A DNA stretch of 64,000 nucleotides, taken from assembly GCA_004369045.1 (NCBI GenBank), contig ML213506.1, positions 434,001 to 498,000 on the forward strand. The letters are read 5' to 3'. Numbering within the stretch: position 1 is the first letter of the stretch; each line of letters begins with the position of its first letter. The notes below the pieces were generated by a model. The model was not told the origin of the DNA and did no database searches. It was given only the letters and a program-made list of their open reading frames with translations. Both the position numbers and the translations under genes were made by a program. The DNA comes from Heliocybe sulcata (lineage: Eukaryota > Basidiomycota > Agaricomycetes > Gloeophyllales > Gloeophyllaceae). Shown piece by piece: positions 31,473-44,987 of this stretch.

Positions 31473-34400
31473 TCAGGGGCTTACGAATATGTTTCCTCCA
31501 GAGTTTTGCGCCTGGGACGTAGGAGATGCGGCACTCGAGGGAGAGGGCGCGGGCTCCGGCTGCGTCTGCGATGTAGCAGCTGCTGATGACGATGCAGATG
31601 CAGGGGCAGCGGAAGAGGATGATGGCATGCTTGAGCTCGAAGATCCCTGAGTCTGAGACGAGCTTTGCTCAGGAACAGACGTGAAGGTCCCGAGGCCTAT
31701 GCTGAGAGAAGACGCAGACTGCGATGCTACAGTGCTGGTGTGATTGGCAGATCCTGCTGTACCGCTGACGGCTATGGACTTTGCAGCTGCCTGGAGGGCA
31801 TCCAAGCTTAGAGCAAGGTTATAAGTCGTGGGGACATTTTCCTGCGTCAGATGGAGCCATGGAATCCTGTATCCGCCCTCCCCAACACTGGAAGACGCGC
31901 AAAGGGTCAGCATTATGTGGACCGTGCGTGCAGATATACTTACAGTGCTGTGGCGACCGAAAACACGTCCAATCTACCGAGCGGGATGATGACCAAGGAG
32001 GCGAGGGCACCCTTGACCAGGACGACGTTACCAAAGGTTCCGCTATTGGCAGTCGATCGAGGTGGCACAACAAAGTCGTCGAAGGTTTGATCGAAGTGCG
32101 CATATGTCTCGCCGTTAACTCCAGAATCATCCTGGACGAACTCAATAACGAGAGGCGTGTCCAATGGGTTATGCACCTAAAAAAAGCTCGGTTTGTGACA
32201 CGCTGATAAGTCAAGGGACTACGTACATCGAAGTTGATGTCCACTTTATTATCGAACAGTGTGGACAAGCCTATATAAACATTGATGTGGGTGATGATCG
32301 GTGGCGCGTTCATTCCAGTCAAGCTGGTAGTGATCTGGAGCCCTTCCAGAGCAGGCTGTAAGGATCCAAATGGAGTGCTATCCGAGTCTCCTCTGATTGT
32401 AAGAGGCAGATTGTCACTGGACTGAAGGAACTCCGTCAAGAATCCCTGGAAAGACATCAACGTCAGCTGTCTAGACGACAAGATGAGAAATGTACCTGAG
32501 CTATAGTGTCGTTCGCGTCGTTAGGTGCATATCGGAATTCAGTGGGAACCACATTTTCACCGGGCACGAGATCGAAAGGCTGAAACGAGGCATTAGGCAT
32601 AATACCCCTTCGACGTTCTGCATGAACTCACTGAGATGGACGCACGACCAAGCATGACATCATTATAGTAGACGGGAAGAGCGATGTCCACGGTCTGTAA
32701 AGTGATATTCGACGGATTTTGCAGTGTCGTGGTAAGTGGCGCTTTGACATATTCATTCCCTCCATTTCCGCCGCTGCCCGTGATCGAGACATTACTCAAT
32801 GAGGCCTTTCCGCCAAAGGAATCGATGCCTAGAAATCCCAAGTTAATTTCTGAGAGACAATATTTGCAGATTACGCGGACCTCCGAGTGTGGAATCGACA
32901 TTAAAAGGTATCCCAGAGATGGGCACATCGCCTATGCTTGTTCGAGCTACGACATTCGCTGTACCTCCCAGGGTAAATGAAGCAGAGGAATGATCTGTCA
33001 CCTCGGCAAACAGTGCTTGGAAAGCTCCGTTATTTAGCGACTGGAAAGGCCGATCGTGGAAGGAGATGTCCAGATCGACCGTATTGCCGGTCGAAATCCC
33101 TCCAGTAGCATCAGTTGTCGGAACAGTGAGCTGAACATAAATGTTAGCTAGGAAGGTAGGAACAACGGATCTGTAGTGACCTGCGCAACGTCGGTGCCCC
33201 CGGAACTGAGCGTAATGTTCTCTCCGGATTGCACAACTTGTAACGAGAACCCGAACGGATTCTTGTATTGCGCTACCGTTTGATTGGAACTTGCGAGAGG
33301 GCTCCAGGTCTGGTCATCCTCTGTCATCACGATACCGAAGTCGGACATGGCAATAGCCTCGATGATCTATTGCGAGGCGGTGTCAGTGTGGAGTATATCC
33401 TAATGATAGGTTACGCACAGTGTACTTCTGACCCGGCAAAACGACCTGGAGTTCCAGTGTCTTGAATGCATCACTAAGCCAAGTCACGGGCTCGCCGGAG
33501 TCGGAGGGTTGCACGGAGTCGCCTCGCACCGTCAGCGTCTGATTGTCGCCTGCCAAGAACCTAGAAAACAACGTTCCGATAGAATCCAAATCGGATCCGC
33601 TTTGCGGGATAATGCGACCAGAGAGATGTGAAGAGGTTGTTGCGTCGGGTGCGAGGTACAGGTTGCTCCCCGAGAGAGCTACCCATCGGATAAGTACACG
33701 CAGACATATAGAGAGCAACCACATACGGCCAATTAGGGTACTGTTCTCGAAGTAAGCTTGGAAGCTGACAGTTCCCAGGTCGATGCCAAGGTCTGTGAAA
33801 ACATGAGCATGCACTACCATTGATTTACCAGGCATATGGATTGCTTACTCGATGGTGAGGGAATCATGGCGTCAGTCTCTATATGTATGCCTCCTGCAGG
33901 ATCATCGCTGGGAAGGTTGAAGTTGCTGATAGTAACACCTGGCAGATTATTGAATGCCTTGAAAGATACTGTCTTCGACAGCGACACATTGTCGAAGATC
34001 GTCCCAAGGGCCGTGACGCGAAGCTTGTCAGTCGATATTGTCCATTCGAAAGTCTCGGTATGGAGTAGAGCAGTCGCGAAAGTGGCAAAGCTTGATAAAG
34101 CAGTGAGAATTTTGTTGGACCGGCCCGCGCAGACTTACGTGGACTGGTCTGTGATAGTAAGATGTGCACTGGTTTCGTAATCGGGCACGCCAGAATTCGC
34201 AGCGCCGCATACTGTATGATGACCGTCGGCATAAGTCTTGATTATACATAATCCTGGGACGTACTCGGCGGCAAAGAGATCGAGGCAATGTCGTGGCCCT
34301 CCCAAGTGACACTGCGTAGATGAGTAAACATATCTCGGGTTCATTGTTGACCAGAGGACATACGTTACAGGTTCGGTGAATGCGATCAGAGCATCCAATG

Positions 34401-37400
34401 GACCGATGTCCACGAGTGAACCCTTCAGAGACAAATCGAAGCCATCATTTGATAGGTTCCTTGAAGAATATCAGAATGAATGTGTTGCTTGAGGTAAACA
34501 AAATCCTTACGTTATGTTAGCTTCACTGAATGTTAGTTCAGCATTGTCGACCAAACTTTGGGTGATAGGGGGAGCCACAACCCCGATCAGGTACAGTGCC
34601 GTAGCGTCCGTCTGCGTATAAAATCAGACATGGTTACACTACCATTGAAGCATCTTTACTCACAAGAGCCGGGACGTTCGACTGATTGAACGAAAGCGAT
34701 GTGGCATCTGCACTAAGGTTATACACGGACAGCAAATAAAGCCTGTCTCGATACTCACAGTCGTCGATCTTGACAGCGCTTTCCACCGCCAAATCCACAC
34801 GCATGCCTTTCAAGGCGTTCAAGATCGCGTCGTCCACATCAAACTGCTTGCCACTGTGACAAGATTGAGTGCATGCCAAAGCAACAGCCGTTACGGAAAC
34901 CTACCTGACACAAGTGGGTGGATTTGGATCAACGGTAGCGTTAATCTGACAGCACGTTCGCTTATTCAGTCAGAAGACTTGAATTGAGAGAGTAGACCAA
35001 CCGACGTATGGTTCCCCGGATTGTTCAGGACGATTTGGAAAAGATCAGGAAGTGGACCAAGATCAACACCGGCGTCTTGAGATCTATACGTCAAGAGTTC
35101 GATGATGACCGTCGGGTCAAGATTGAATTTGAACGGTAAAGAAGGAGAGGTAACGTTTGAGTGTCCGTCCGCATGTACAGGCGACGACGATTCATCGACG
35201 TGGTCGATGAGCCCCAAGGTTAAATCTCGATATATGGCCGATGCCGTGACCTCCAAAAGATTGATACTGGCAGTGAATGGGTTGGCCAGCGTAAATGATG
35301 CAGACGCAATGCCGGTTTGAGCGATATCCGTCGGGAATTCCAGAGACGTGCCTGTAATCAAGGTTTGGTGCAAAGCAGGGATATTGACGGGGGAGAGCGA
35401 GATTTCTGACAATGCAAGTTTGAGCGAGTCGATATCGGTCGAATCCATGGAACCTGCGATCGACGTGCTGGATTCCACACCCTGGATGTAATTCTCCAGG
35501 AGGTGCTGTCCGGCGTCGATGGCATCACCTTCCGGTGCGTAGTGAACGTCTGAAGGTCTTCAGTGTCTGGAATATCAATGATCCTAAGTTCAGCGAACTC
35601 ACCTATAGCATAGGTGGCGTTGCCGGGTACAATGATCATGTTGCTCTACAGGGCAAACCCAGTCAGCTAGACCGCAATAGAAAAATGAAGCAAGTGTCAT
35701 ACCACGTCCGCAGTACCGACTGTCTGACTCCTGCAAAAGAGTGTCAGTGGGATGGCGATCTTCCTAGAACATATGGCCTTACTCAAACGAGAGCGAGAAT
35801 GCCACATCTCCCGTCCCAATGGTGAGATTGCTACCATACTTTTCAGCATCGGAATCCTTCATGCGACTAAGCGACGCACCTAGGATTGAATAACGAAGCA
35901 GTAGTCTTAATAAGCAAGTAGTCTGGATAGCCGTGGCTGACGTCGAGACTCTCAACCAACGTAGGTTGTGTGTTCAGGCCTTGTAGTCCAGCCAGACTGG
36001 TGTCCACGGAGAAGCTGATGCCCGTAAGCGACAGGAGGCCAACAGCTGTCTCAGCGTCGGTATTGGCATTTCCTGAGAGGCTCATCGTTTGAGTCTGGGA
36101 CATAGTGGTCGATGCGACAAACTGATCGAACGTGGCGTGCTGGTTATCGAAGACAGCAAAGGGGACATCGTCGAAGGCAAGGTGGATGATGCGCGAGTCC
36201 ACATCAGTAGTGCCAGGTCCTCTGGGTATGACTAGTTCCGCAAAGTTTTGCCCTTGGTACCCCACAGTGATATTCTGCTCCAGAGAGGTGATGTTGATCG
36301 GGAAGGCGAAAGGGATCTGGAACGCAGCGTCGGTCGAATTGCTGCCCGATGTAGGACCGTAGGGAGCGTCCTCGCTGAAGAGTAGAGTCATCTGGTTGAG
36401 CGTAATCGACTTGATAATATCCAAGACCCCTTGATTGGGAAGACTGGAGGCAACCTCGAGGCTCTTGATTCCTTCATTGAGCCATGTTACCTAACATGCT
36501 GTCAGCTCCGCGCTAGACACCTAAGCCAGGTCAAACTCACATCGCTGGGGCCGGCGCTCTGCCCTTGGATAACAATATCGCTGTTCTTCCCGTGTATAAA
36601 GTTATTGAACACAGTGGAGACATCCGCGAGACCTTCCTCCGAGGTCTGCGGAACTAATCTACCAGCGAGAGCCAACGAGCTACTGGACTGTGGAGCCAAT
36701 GTGAACTGGCTGCTAGCGTTCACGGGCCCGAGAAGTGTGTTGCCGTAGAATGTGTTGAACCCGATGGAGCTCAGTTCAATGCCAACTTGAGACGGCTTGC
36801 AAAAGACCGCTTTTAGGTGGCGGTGATCAATAAACAACTATGCCACTCACGTTTGAGACAGTGGAGTTCACTGTGAGATGAATGCCGCCTGCAGGATCGT
36901 TCGCAGGGAGATCGAAAGATTCCACAGTGACGCCGTTCTTCAGACCATTGAAGCCTTTCAGAGTCACCGTTTTCGACGTAAGATTGATCCCGGCTACATC
37001 GATGCCTACGGTGTCCCACGAAATAATCGATATCGCCTCGGAATGAAAGCTTGCATCTAAACTTACCAATTGCCGACACTGCGTATTTACAGCTTCAGAG
37101 ACAGCTTACTTGGCCAGGACGTGAGGACGTACCAGTCAAGTTCTCGCCAGCAATTTCCCACTCGAAGGATTCCTCGGTCAACAAAACCGTTGTGAAGTTC
37201 GTCAGATGATCTACATCCGCGACTTCAAAGGTAGCGTCGAGATTCAACTGGGCTCCCACGTCTCCTGTCAGCTTCACATCTGGCATCTTGATGGATCCGA
37301 GGGCTTTGCCCGCCCATGAGATGGTCAGCCCAGATCCAAAGGCAATATTTGCGTCGACTACAAATGAGAGTCAGAGAGACATGCTTGAGATCCGCAAGCA

Positions 37401-40400
37401 GGACGCACTCACAGGGGCCAGCATTGGTAATAGATCCGGTCAACCTAGTGCCTGTAGAACCGTCAGCGGGCTATTAGAACTCCTTTGGAGGAGATCATAC
37501 CGAAAGACGTCTGTTGCGGATTCGTGATGACGACAGTGTCGATCCTGCATGTTATTCCGGTGAGTCAATCACATTATTCCGCAGTTCCGGTTACTAACCC
37601 CAGTGTAGATCCTGTAACTATCTTCTGCACGATCGGCTGCGCTAAGATAGGCAATAACAGATTGAGACTGTCGTCAGTGACTGTCGGAAGTCCCTGCTGA
37701 GAGTACTCTAGTGTCGTCTGGTAATCGCCTGGATGTCAAATGTCAGTATTGACTAGCACCATAAAAAGAGATATCGTCGAACCGATGTTCACGACCGATG
37801 TCAGCTCGACATCTGATCGCAGTTGCTTAAACGCCGTGTCGACAAAGTCGGGCAGGTTGAAGTTACTGGACATTCATTAGAGCTACTGCCACGCCGATAA
37901 TTTGTTATAACACTCACGTATAAATATTGTCACGGCGTGAAGCCGAAGCAGATGACGACGAATTCGCCGCTTCAGGGCTCGTCTGGATGTACTGATAACC
38001 ACCAAGTTGCACTATCCCATCAAGTTGCTCAGTGCTGAGCCCTGCGTCAACAGCGAGTGCCCGAGTCAGCGAAAAGATAACCGAGGGCTCGAGATTCAAA
38101 GTGAGGTCCAGGGCCGGCGACGCCGTGGTCGACTTGCCCGCGCTGCTGAAGTTCGTAGAAGTATCGATGGTGCCCAAGTTGAGGCCGTACGACTTCACAG
38201 TCGACGAGATCTTCGTGATATCGAGGCCAGCAGTGAATGGATTAGCCAGATTGACGGTCACGTGCGTCAAGTTATTCTGCACTCCCGTCGTGTTCAATAC
38301 TGTGAAGTGGAAACATCAGCTCAATGCCCAAAGTTGTAAGCCAGTCTTCCTACCCACCCTTCAGGGCAGCCGACTCGAGGAGGTTCGTCTGGAGACTGGG
38401 CAAGGTGGCTCCGATATTGATGGTCTTGAATGCTTCCAGCAGAGATTGCACTTCCGTACTCTGGCTATACCCAGCGATCTGCAGTGGGACATCTATTATG
38501 GGCGTGACATCAATATATGAATGCTATTCAAGCTAGTGGGGTGATGAAGACTTGCCTCGCTTGCCGACGAAATCGTTCAGTGTCTGTAAGCCCTGCTGAT
38601 TGTTGTTAGGCTGAAAGTTGCCTTGAGCGCTGACAGAGTTCTCCCCCATCTGCAGGGTCAAATTCGGGAGCAAGGTCGTTCCCATAAGTCCGCCATCCCT
38701 GAATAGTTGCAGCGCTTAAGAAGGCAGTCAGCGATGTCTCCTCAATTTCACATCGAGGTTATAGTTACTCATATCGCCCGTGTGGAGGACCAAGTTCGAT
38801 GGATTATTGATAGACACTGTTAGTGATCATAATATCAGCCAATGCCCCGAGTCAGTCTCGCGGTAAGACCGACCGTTAATCCCCAGTTGAATACCATCCT
38901 GCGTCCCGCCCACGACATCGACCGAATGAATCACCGTCGACCCCTGCAAGCCTTGTAAACCCAACAGCTCGCTCGACACATTGAAATTGATCGGGTCAAG
39001 CGTGAGCTGCCCGATGCTCATATTCGCAACGGCGCGCGCGTGGCCAACAAGCATAAATTCCGAGCTGTACAGCTGAGTCAAATCCGTATCTGGAATTTGT
39101 TCATAACATCAGCAGCCGCGATGCGCAAAGGCAAATAGAAGCACACTGACTGAACTGCGAAAAGACTGGGTGACTGGGATCTGGGCAGTCCAAATTCGTG
39201 TTTTCGATGCTGATGTTGATATAGCCCTGAGTGAACGAGCTATTGACAACCGAGATATCTGAGGATGACGCTCCGAGAGGCTACAGGGTCGATCGCTTAT
39301 ATCAATTGTCTGCATTCTATCAGGGAGGGAAGACGTACCGTAGCCAGCCCTGCAACCACGCTCCCATTCTTCGTAATATTGAACGTATTCTGTATCTCGC
39401 CAATCGACAGCCCGAACCCAAACGGCAGCTCCATAGCAGCCTTCACACTGTTACTATTCGCCACCGGGCTCCAACTGGTATCCCTGCTAAACGCCAACGC
39501 GAAGCTCCCTATACCGATGCTCTTGATCGGCGAGATCGCGCCATTAACGTTCTTGAACGGCACCGTGAGCTGCAGGTGCTGCAGGGCCGCCGTGAGCCAG
39601 GAGATGGGCGCCCCGTTGGCCTGCAGAGTGGCGCCGCCGATGGCGACGACGGGAGAGGAGACGCCGTTGAGGTAGTTGGTGAAGAGCTCGGAGACTACGT
39701 TCAATTCGCTAGTATCGTTATGAGGGATGAGGGTGCCCGACAAGTTGATGTCGTTGGTACCCGGGGTCTAAAAGAGATGTGTTGGCCGGGTGTATGGCAC
39801 AAAGCTCGAAGAATGGACTCACCATCTCAACGTTATACCCAGTACCGGTGCCGAGGAACACACTTTTATAGTAGAGGTCGAACACTACAGTTCCCAGAGC
39901 GAGCTCAAATGGACTGTCCTGCGGTCAGTCATTGTACATTTCACATGGACCGCTCCTCGCACCTCGGATTGTTCAGCACAGTGTCCGTTACATAGTTGAT
40001 CCCTCCCGCCGGGTTGTCGCTCGGTAGTTGGAGGTCCTTCAGCGTCACCTGGTTGTCAAAGTTGTTCATGCCTAAGCGTAGCAGTTCAGCCTCTTGCCGC
40101 ACTCCACTACAACCATAATTACCTGCCAGCGTAATCTCCTTGCTGAACTTGATGCCATGCGAGACCGGGAATTTCAAAGCCTGAACCTTCAAGTTCCGAC
40201 TATCCAGCCTCCAGGTGAAGTTCTGCCGAGTAATCATCGCCGCAGAGAACTGACCAAACGCGTCTTCGTCGGCGATGTTGAACGTCGTCGTCTGATTGAT
40301 GTAGGCGCGCTTGGACTTGGCATACAGCTCGCTCATCGTCATGGTTCCGAGCGGAACTTCGTTCGAGCCGTCGAGCCATGTCACTGAGATGGGCTGCGTG

Positions 40401-41055
40401 AAGGAGATCTTCGAGTTGAAGATACTGGTGTGCGTGACCTTGAAAGGCGGGGTGTCAGGCAGATGCACAACGACAAATTTCTGTAGACACTCACGACTCC
40501 CTCCAGAGCCAACTGGAAGCTAGCAGGCGCGTTTCAGACATTTCTGAGAGAGATATGTCTCACTATATTACTTACGATGTATTCTGAGGGTTCTGAATAG
40601 ATGCCTTGTCGATATTCAGTACCGCCACATTCACCACATGCTGGGCGATCGCAGTAACGACTGGGAAAAGCAAAATGAAGAGCAGCGCTATCCCTAGCAA
40701 AGACAGCACAATGTTCGTGATGATGAACCAGCGCCGTTTCCACAAGGGCGGTTTGGGCTTCGTGGGTGCGGGCTGGTCTGCAGTTGCCTCTTGCCCCGCA
40801 TTCCCCGCATTTCCTAGCTGGGCCCCTGGACCAGAAGCACCAGCATGCTGTGTCGATGCGGGGACTTCCTCTACACCCGCGGGCGGCGCGCCATGGGCTG
40901 GAAGGCGTTCCGACGTTGGTATTACCGCCGGCGGCGCAGAAAATCACGGACGCGGACTCACCTGCAAAGCCGGCTGTCGATTCGCCTCCGAGGCTGCGTT
41001 GGCTGGCGTTCGCGAAGATGCCGCTGCTGATCCTCGCCCGGTTAACTTCCTCCAT
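31473..41055 (-). CDS. Giant three-module DUF3712 membrane protein
   Basis: Many short exons span 9.6 kb. The N-terminus (MEEVNRARISSGIFANASQ) leads, after a disordered part, to KRRWFIITNIVLSLLGIALL and FILLFPVV, one transmembrane helix after basic residues, so a type II membrane protein with a large lumenal or extracellular part. That part is beta-rich, Asn-glycosylation-rich and built of three tandem modules of about 3 kb. Each has an F(E/T)W block, an LP(S/A)(D/N)(D/N)PAGGI block (40005, 36885, 33895), a WL block (39595, 36480, 33475) and a later (L/H)NP block. It belongs to the fungal DUF3712 family. From memory, yeast vacuolar Tag1 has been linked to such proteins, which I cannot verify. 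The C-terminus is Ser/Ala/Pro-rich. The alternative start is at 41118, and splicing past 31473 could add a few residues. Confidence 0.8.
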
Positions 41056-43103
41056 GTCGTTGGGCACGGAAGAGCTGGCAGCAAAACACGAGCAAGCTTG
41101 CCCGGCACTTGAAAACAAATGCTCAAACGGAGGATATTATAGCGGGCGCTCCTGGAGAGTGCTTTCCCGAAGAGCAGGTCATGCTGTGTGAAATGAAGCC
41201 ATTAGCGAAGAGAAGGCAACACATGGAAATGGTGTACGGAAGTTCGACAAAAGGTCATTCGACATACGCCAGCCAATTAGAAGTGCGCAACTGTACGGAA
41301 GCGATTGATAGGGTTCGCTAGAAGAGATCGCATCGTGCGGTAACCGTCACGAGTTTAGACATGAAACCGACGTCTTTCGCGGCCGACCCTTGCACTTCCC
41401 CGCGGGGAAGCCTGTTGTGAGAGCATTCTGCCAACGTTTCTGGGCAATCTAGTTTGTCCGAGTTTATGTTCTCAAACCAAAGTCTATAGAGCAGGAAGAA
41501 ACCGGTGGTTGTGAAGCTGAGCGCCACCGTGGGTGCAGCGGACTCCGAAGCCACATCCAATCAGAAGATTTGTGGTCTCGGAGAAGAATGAAGCTTGAAG
41601 GACGGCCTGCAAGACTTCATGTCAGGAACTTATCTCGCTATTGCTGTTCGTTCATATTGATGAGGCGTGCTGCTCCCGTCCGGCCTGTTCCTTGTCAATC
41701 GATAATTATCACAAGATTTGCATGCTCACGGAACTCTGAAAAGCTGTGATTTCCGCACCATCTTTCATTTGTCGGGACCGACATTGCAATTCGAACCGGA
41801 TACCGCGGCAAGGAGCAATCACATGCAGGCATCGTAGAAAAACAGGCCAGAGTTGAAGAGAAGATATAAAAGGTGACGTCCGATGATCATGCGACCACGA
41901 ATAGCCTCTCAGCTGAAGCTTAGCTTAGAGCTACGCAATATGATTCATGCTATCCTGCCCATTCTCGGACAGGTTGTCGACGGCTCCACTGCCCACATGA
42001 TGCTACGCGACGCCAACGACTTGTCAAGCTATGCTAGCTTTGCATGCTCATGATATCTGAAATACGTCCGAAGGAATGCTCTTTCAGTCAATCTTCTGGC
42101 TGTCAGCTGCCAGGTTTTGCTATGCACGTTCCGGATGCGATGAGCTTGACATATTAAATCAGTGTTCAAGCGGACTCATGGACTTATTCGGCTCAGTGCA
42201 ATGTCATGTATCATCTCCAGGATTGCAAGCACTGCTCATCCCGTCCGCATCTCAACATACACGCCCTGTCCCCCTATAGGATACTATTCTGCGCCAAGTT
42301 ACCCGCTCTACGTCCGAATTCCCACCGACCTATGTTGCTTGTGAGCGGCATAAGCTCAAGTCTCGCCATGGCTTAACATGTACATGTTTATCTGTGATCA
42401 GAATGTTCACCTCCAACCTTCCTACTCAGCGAAACGTACCAGTGCTTTGAATCAGCTAAACATAGCTGAAACAGCTCTCATGACCCATTGCACCCGTGCG
42501 TCCCGTCTCCTGCCTTCGCTGGTTCCGTTCTCACTGCTCGGATGCCTAGCGACCAGAACCAGAAGACCCTGGTAAACCTGAACGGCGTCGGATTCGACTG
42601 GAACAAAGACTTGCACAAACTCTGTGGTTACTGAGTTCCGCGTTCTGTGTTCGCAGCTTTAGCTTCGATTCCTGGAAGTTCGAGGAGCTCATGTTGTTCC
42701 AAGCTTTCTGGAACAACATGAGCTCGTCGAGCTTGCGTACCACGGAGGATCATACTCGACCTTCTAGATTGCTGCAATACAATATATATTTGCGCCAGTT
42801 GCACCAATTACACTCATACAGACAGGATAACTTGAAACACCAGAGAGGACATGCATGGTTAGGGATCCGCATAATGGTATGAGTCTGGACATGTGGTGGC
42901 ACAACACATAAACCAAAGGACAGCGAGAGTTGACTAGAGAGCGAACCGACAGCGAATAATGAAATGAAATGGGATGGCGATGACTTGAGATGATAAGATA
43001 AATGAGATGGAATGCGTGGATGATATTAACGTGGAATGGGATGCGGAAGCGTGTATGAAATGAAACTGCGTCCATGGTAGATTTGAGTAGACTCCCGTAA
43101 GAG
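41056..43103. other. 2 kb intergenic region with hairpin
   Basis: No gene recognised. The left part is the promoter of the DUF3712 gene, the right part the 3' flank of the next gene. A perfect 17-bp inverted repeat lies at 42685-42725. Confidence 0.45.
42685..42725. repeat. Perfect 17-bp inverted repeat with 7-nt loop
   Basis: GAGCTCATGTTGTTCCA at 42685-42701 faces its exact reverse complement at 42709-42725 around the loop AGCTTTC. The arms can be extended outward with mismatches (about TCGAG/GTCGA). It could be a foldback element remnant, an RNA hairpin or a transcription end signal. It lies about 420 bp beyond the 3' end of the gene at 43104-44259. Confidence 0.85.
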
Positions 43104-44259
43104 TCAGGCCTTGGTGCGATCCTCAGGCTCCTCGCTGAGCTCTCCTTCCTCCTTCTCGTTCTCCTGCTTCTCGGGCTCACGTTCCGGCTCCTTCTCGCTG
43201 ACAGCGATACTGGGCGCAGGCGTCTCCTCGGGCTTCACCACCTGCATCGGCTCTGCCTCAACCTCAACCTCAGCCTCAGCCTCAGGCACCTCGGGCTCCT
43301 CCGGGGTAGGCACTGCAGTGGCATTGGTCTCTTCTCCGTCCACCTCAGGCTCAGGAACATCCACTTCCATCCTATGGCTCGCGCTCCTCGTTGTCGTCGC
43401 CTCGCTCGCACTCGAGTTCCTCCGCACCACCGCCCTCGTCCTCCGGCTCCTCCTCTCAGGCTGAGCCTTCTTCTCCTCCGTCACCACCTCCTCACCCTCC
43501 GCCTCCTCCTCCGCCGGCTTCCTCATGCGCTTCGCAGGGTACGTACTATCCCCGTCCACCAGATCAGGATCTCGCCTCTTTCTCTTGCCCCCGCCACGGC
43601 GCTTTCGGGGACTGCCATTAGGTTTATCAGCCTCGTCGGGAGGCACGGCCTTGTCTTCCGACGCCTCGCGCAATTTGGCTGCAGGACGGCGGGCTCGACC
43701 TGAAGCACGCCGCGAGTCGTCGATTGTGATAGCAAAGAGCGTGCTCGGGAGCCCAAAGAGCTCGGGGTCGAGCTCTGGCAGGGACTGGGCCAGTCTGCCC
43801 AGTGGGTGATAGAGCGGCAGAGGCGGCCCCATGGATCCTATGTGTCTCTTCCCCTTCTCCTCCTTTTTGTCATCTCCACCATCCTTCGCCTTGGACTTTC
43901 TGTTGATTTGAGTACCCAACTGCTTATAATTAGATGACGTAGAGGACGGTGCGCGCCCCGAAGAAGCCTGAGAGGGCGGCTCGATACGTAAAGCGGTGGG
44001 ATGCGTGCCTGAGGGCGATTGAGACGTTACTCGTGGTTTCCTGCGTGTAGTCGAGATAGATGGGTATTTGGCGCGGCTCGCTGACGGGGAGCTGGACAGG
44101 CCTGAGTCGCTAGAATCAGGCGAGGGTGCTATACGAATAGGTTGTCGAGATCCGGGGATTGTGGCATTCAAGATATCCACCTCCTGTTCATTCAAGTAAG
44201 CAATCAGATTGATTCGACTAGATATGAAAAAGAGATATGCAGCAACGTACGGTAGTCAT
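43104..44259 (-). CDS. Charged, disordered nuclear-type hypothetical protein
   Basis: Not assigned to a known family. The main exon encodes about 355 residues, mostly Ser/Pro-rich, then strongly basic (SPRKRRGGGKRKRRD, a nuclear localisation-like run), then Glu/Val/Pro-rich to the end (EKEEGELSEEPEDRTKA). One ordered-looking block stands out, GPPLPLYHPLGRLAQSLP followed by ELDPELFGLP, which I believe recurs in basidiomycete homologues. The start is inferred as MTT at 44259, spliced by a 67-nt intron to EVDILNATIPGSRQPIRIAP. Without that intron the start would be Met at 44195. A chromatin or transcription role is only a guess from composition. Confidence 0.7.
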
Positions 44260-44987
44260 AGTGTCTCTGTGATCGTACTGCACGAATTCAATTTAGACTG
44301 CAGAGGTACAGTTGAACAAAGTATCAGAACTCGTCGCTGCTGCTGTGGCAAGACAAGTAGTTCAGGGCAAGATTCAGTTCCATGCGTTGTGCTGGGGTCG
44401 ACGGTGGCAGTCCTCCTGAGAGCAGGCGTGTGTCGTGTAGCCTGGCATCCGTCCGTACCGAGGCTTGTCTAATGCGGATGCCAAAAATAGCCTTTATAAT
44501 GAGTCGCCGGATATCCGGTGGCGGTCCGCTCACGTGGCAATCAGATGTGTCCTCCATCGGCCTACCGTTGTAAAGCTTGAGCAACCTTCACGATCAGAGC
44601 AGGTAACGGAATGTCAAAAAGCAATTTAATCCTTACAATGCGCTGGATAACTATTCTATTACGATTCAGTATTGTGTGCATCCTAAGGCCAAAATACCCC
44701 CTCTCTATTGTATGTTATGAGACTATTCAACAATGCAGCAGACACACGGGCAAGATGCATGGCGGCGGAAAGATCGTCAGATTCGCTATTCCAAAAGAGA
44801 AAGGAATGTCGGCAGCGAAGGAGGTAGCGGGGAGAATGCGGAGCGTGATGAGACGTGGATGGGCCCTCCATCTTCATCCGGGTATTAAGGTGCTAGGTTA
44901 TACGAGTTCCGGCGAAGAGGGCAGGGTATACGAGGAAGTAGGGATAGGAAAACATACGAATATAACACAAGAGTCCTCAAGGCTCTC
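44260..44987. other. Intergenic
   Basis: Promoter of the charged hypothetical gene and 3' flank of the chitin synthase gene. Frames here are short and without domain signal. Confidence 0.4.

Noticed and set aside
39231-39995. 254-residue plus-strand frame
   Set aside because: Shadow of the DUF3712 gene, whose repeats and exons are clear on the minus strand.
40534-41118. 194-residue frame starting MFSSAGQAC as a separate protein
   Set aside because: It is the first exon of the DUF3712 gene read through its intron. Splicing at GCAG/GTGAGT gives the basic and transmembrane segment in the right frame.
41785-41830. GGTTCGAATT on the minus strand, like a tRNA B box
   Set aside because: No acceptor stem or cloverleaf could be folded around it.
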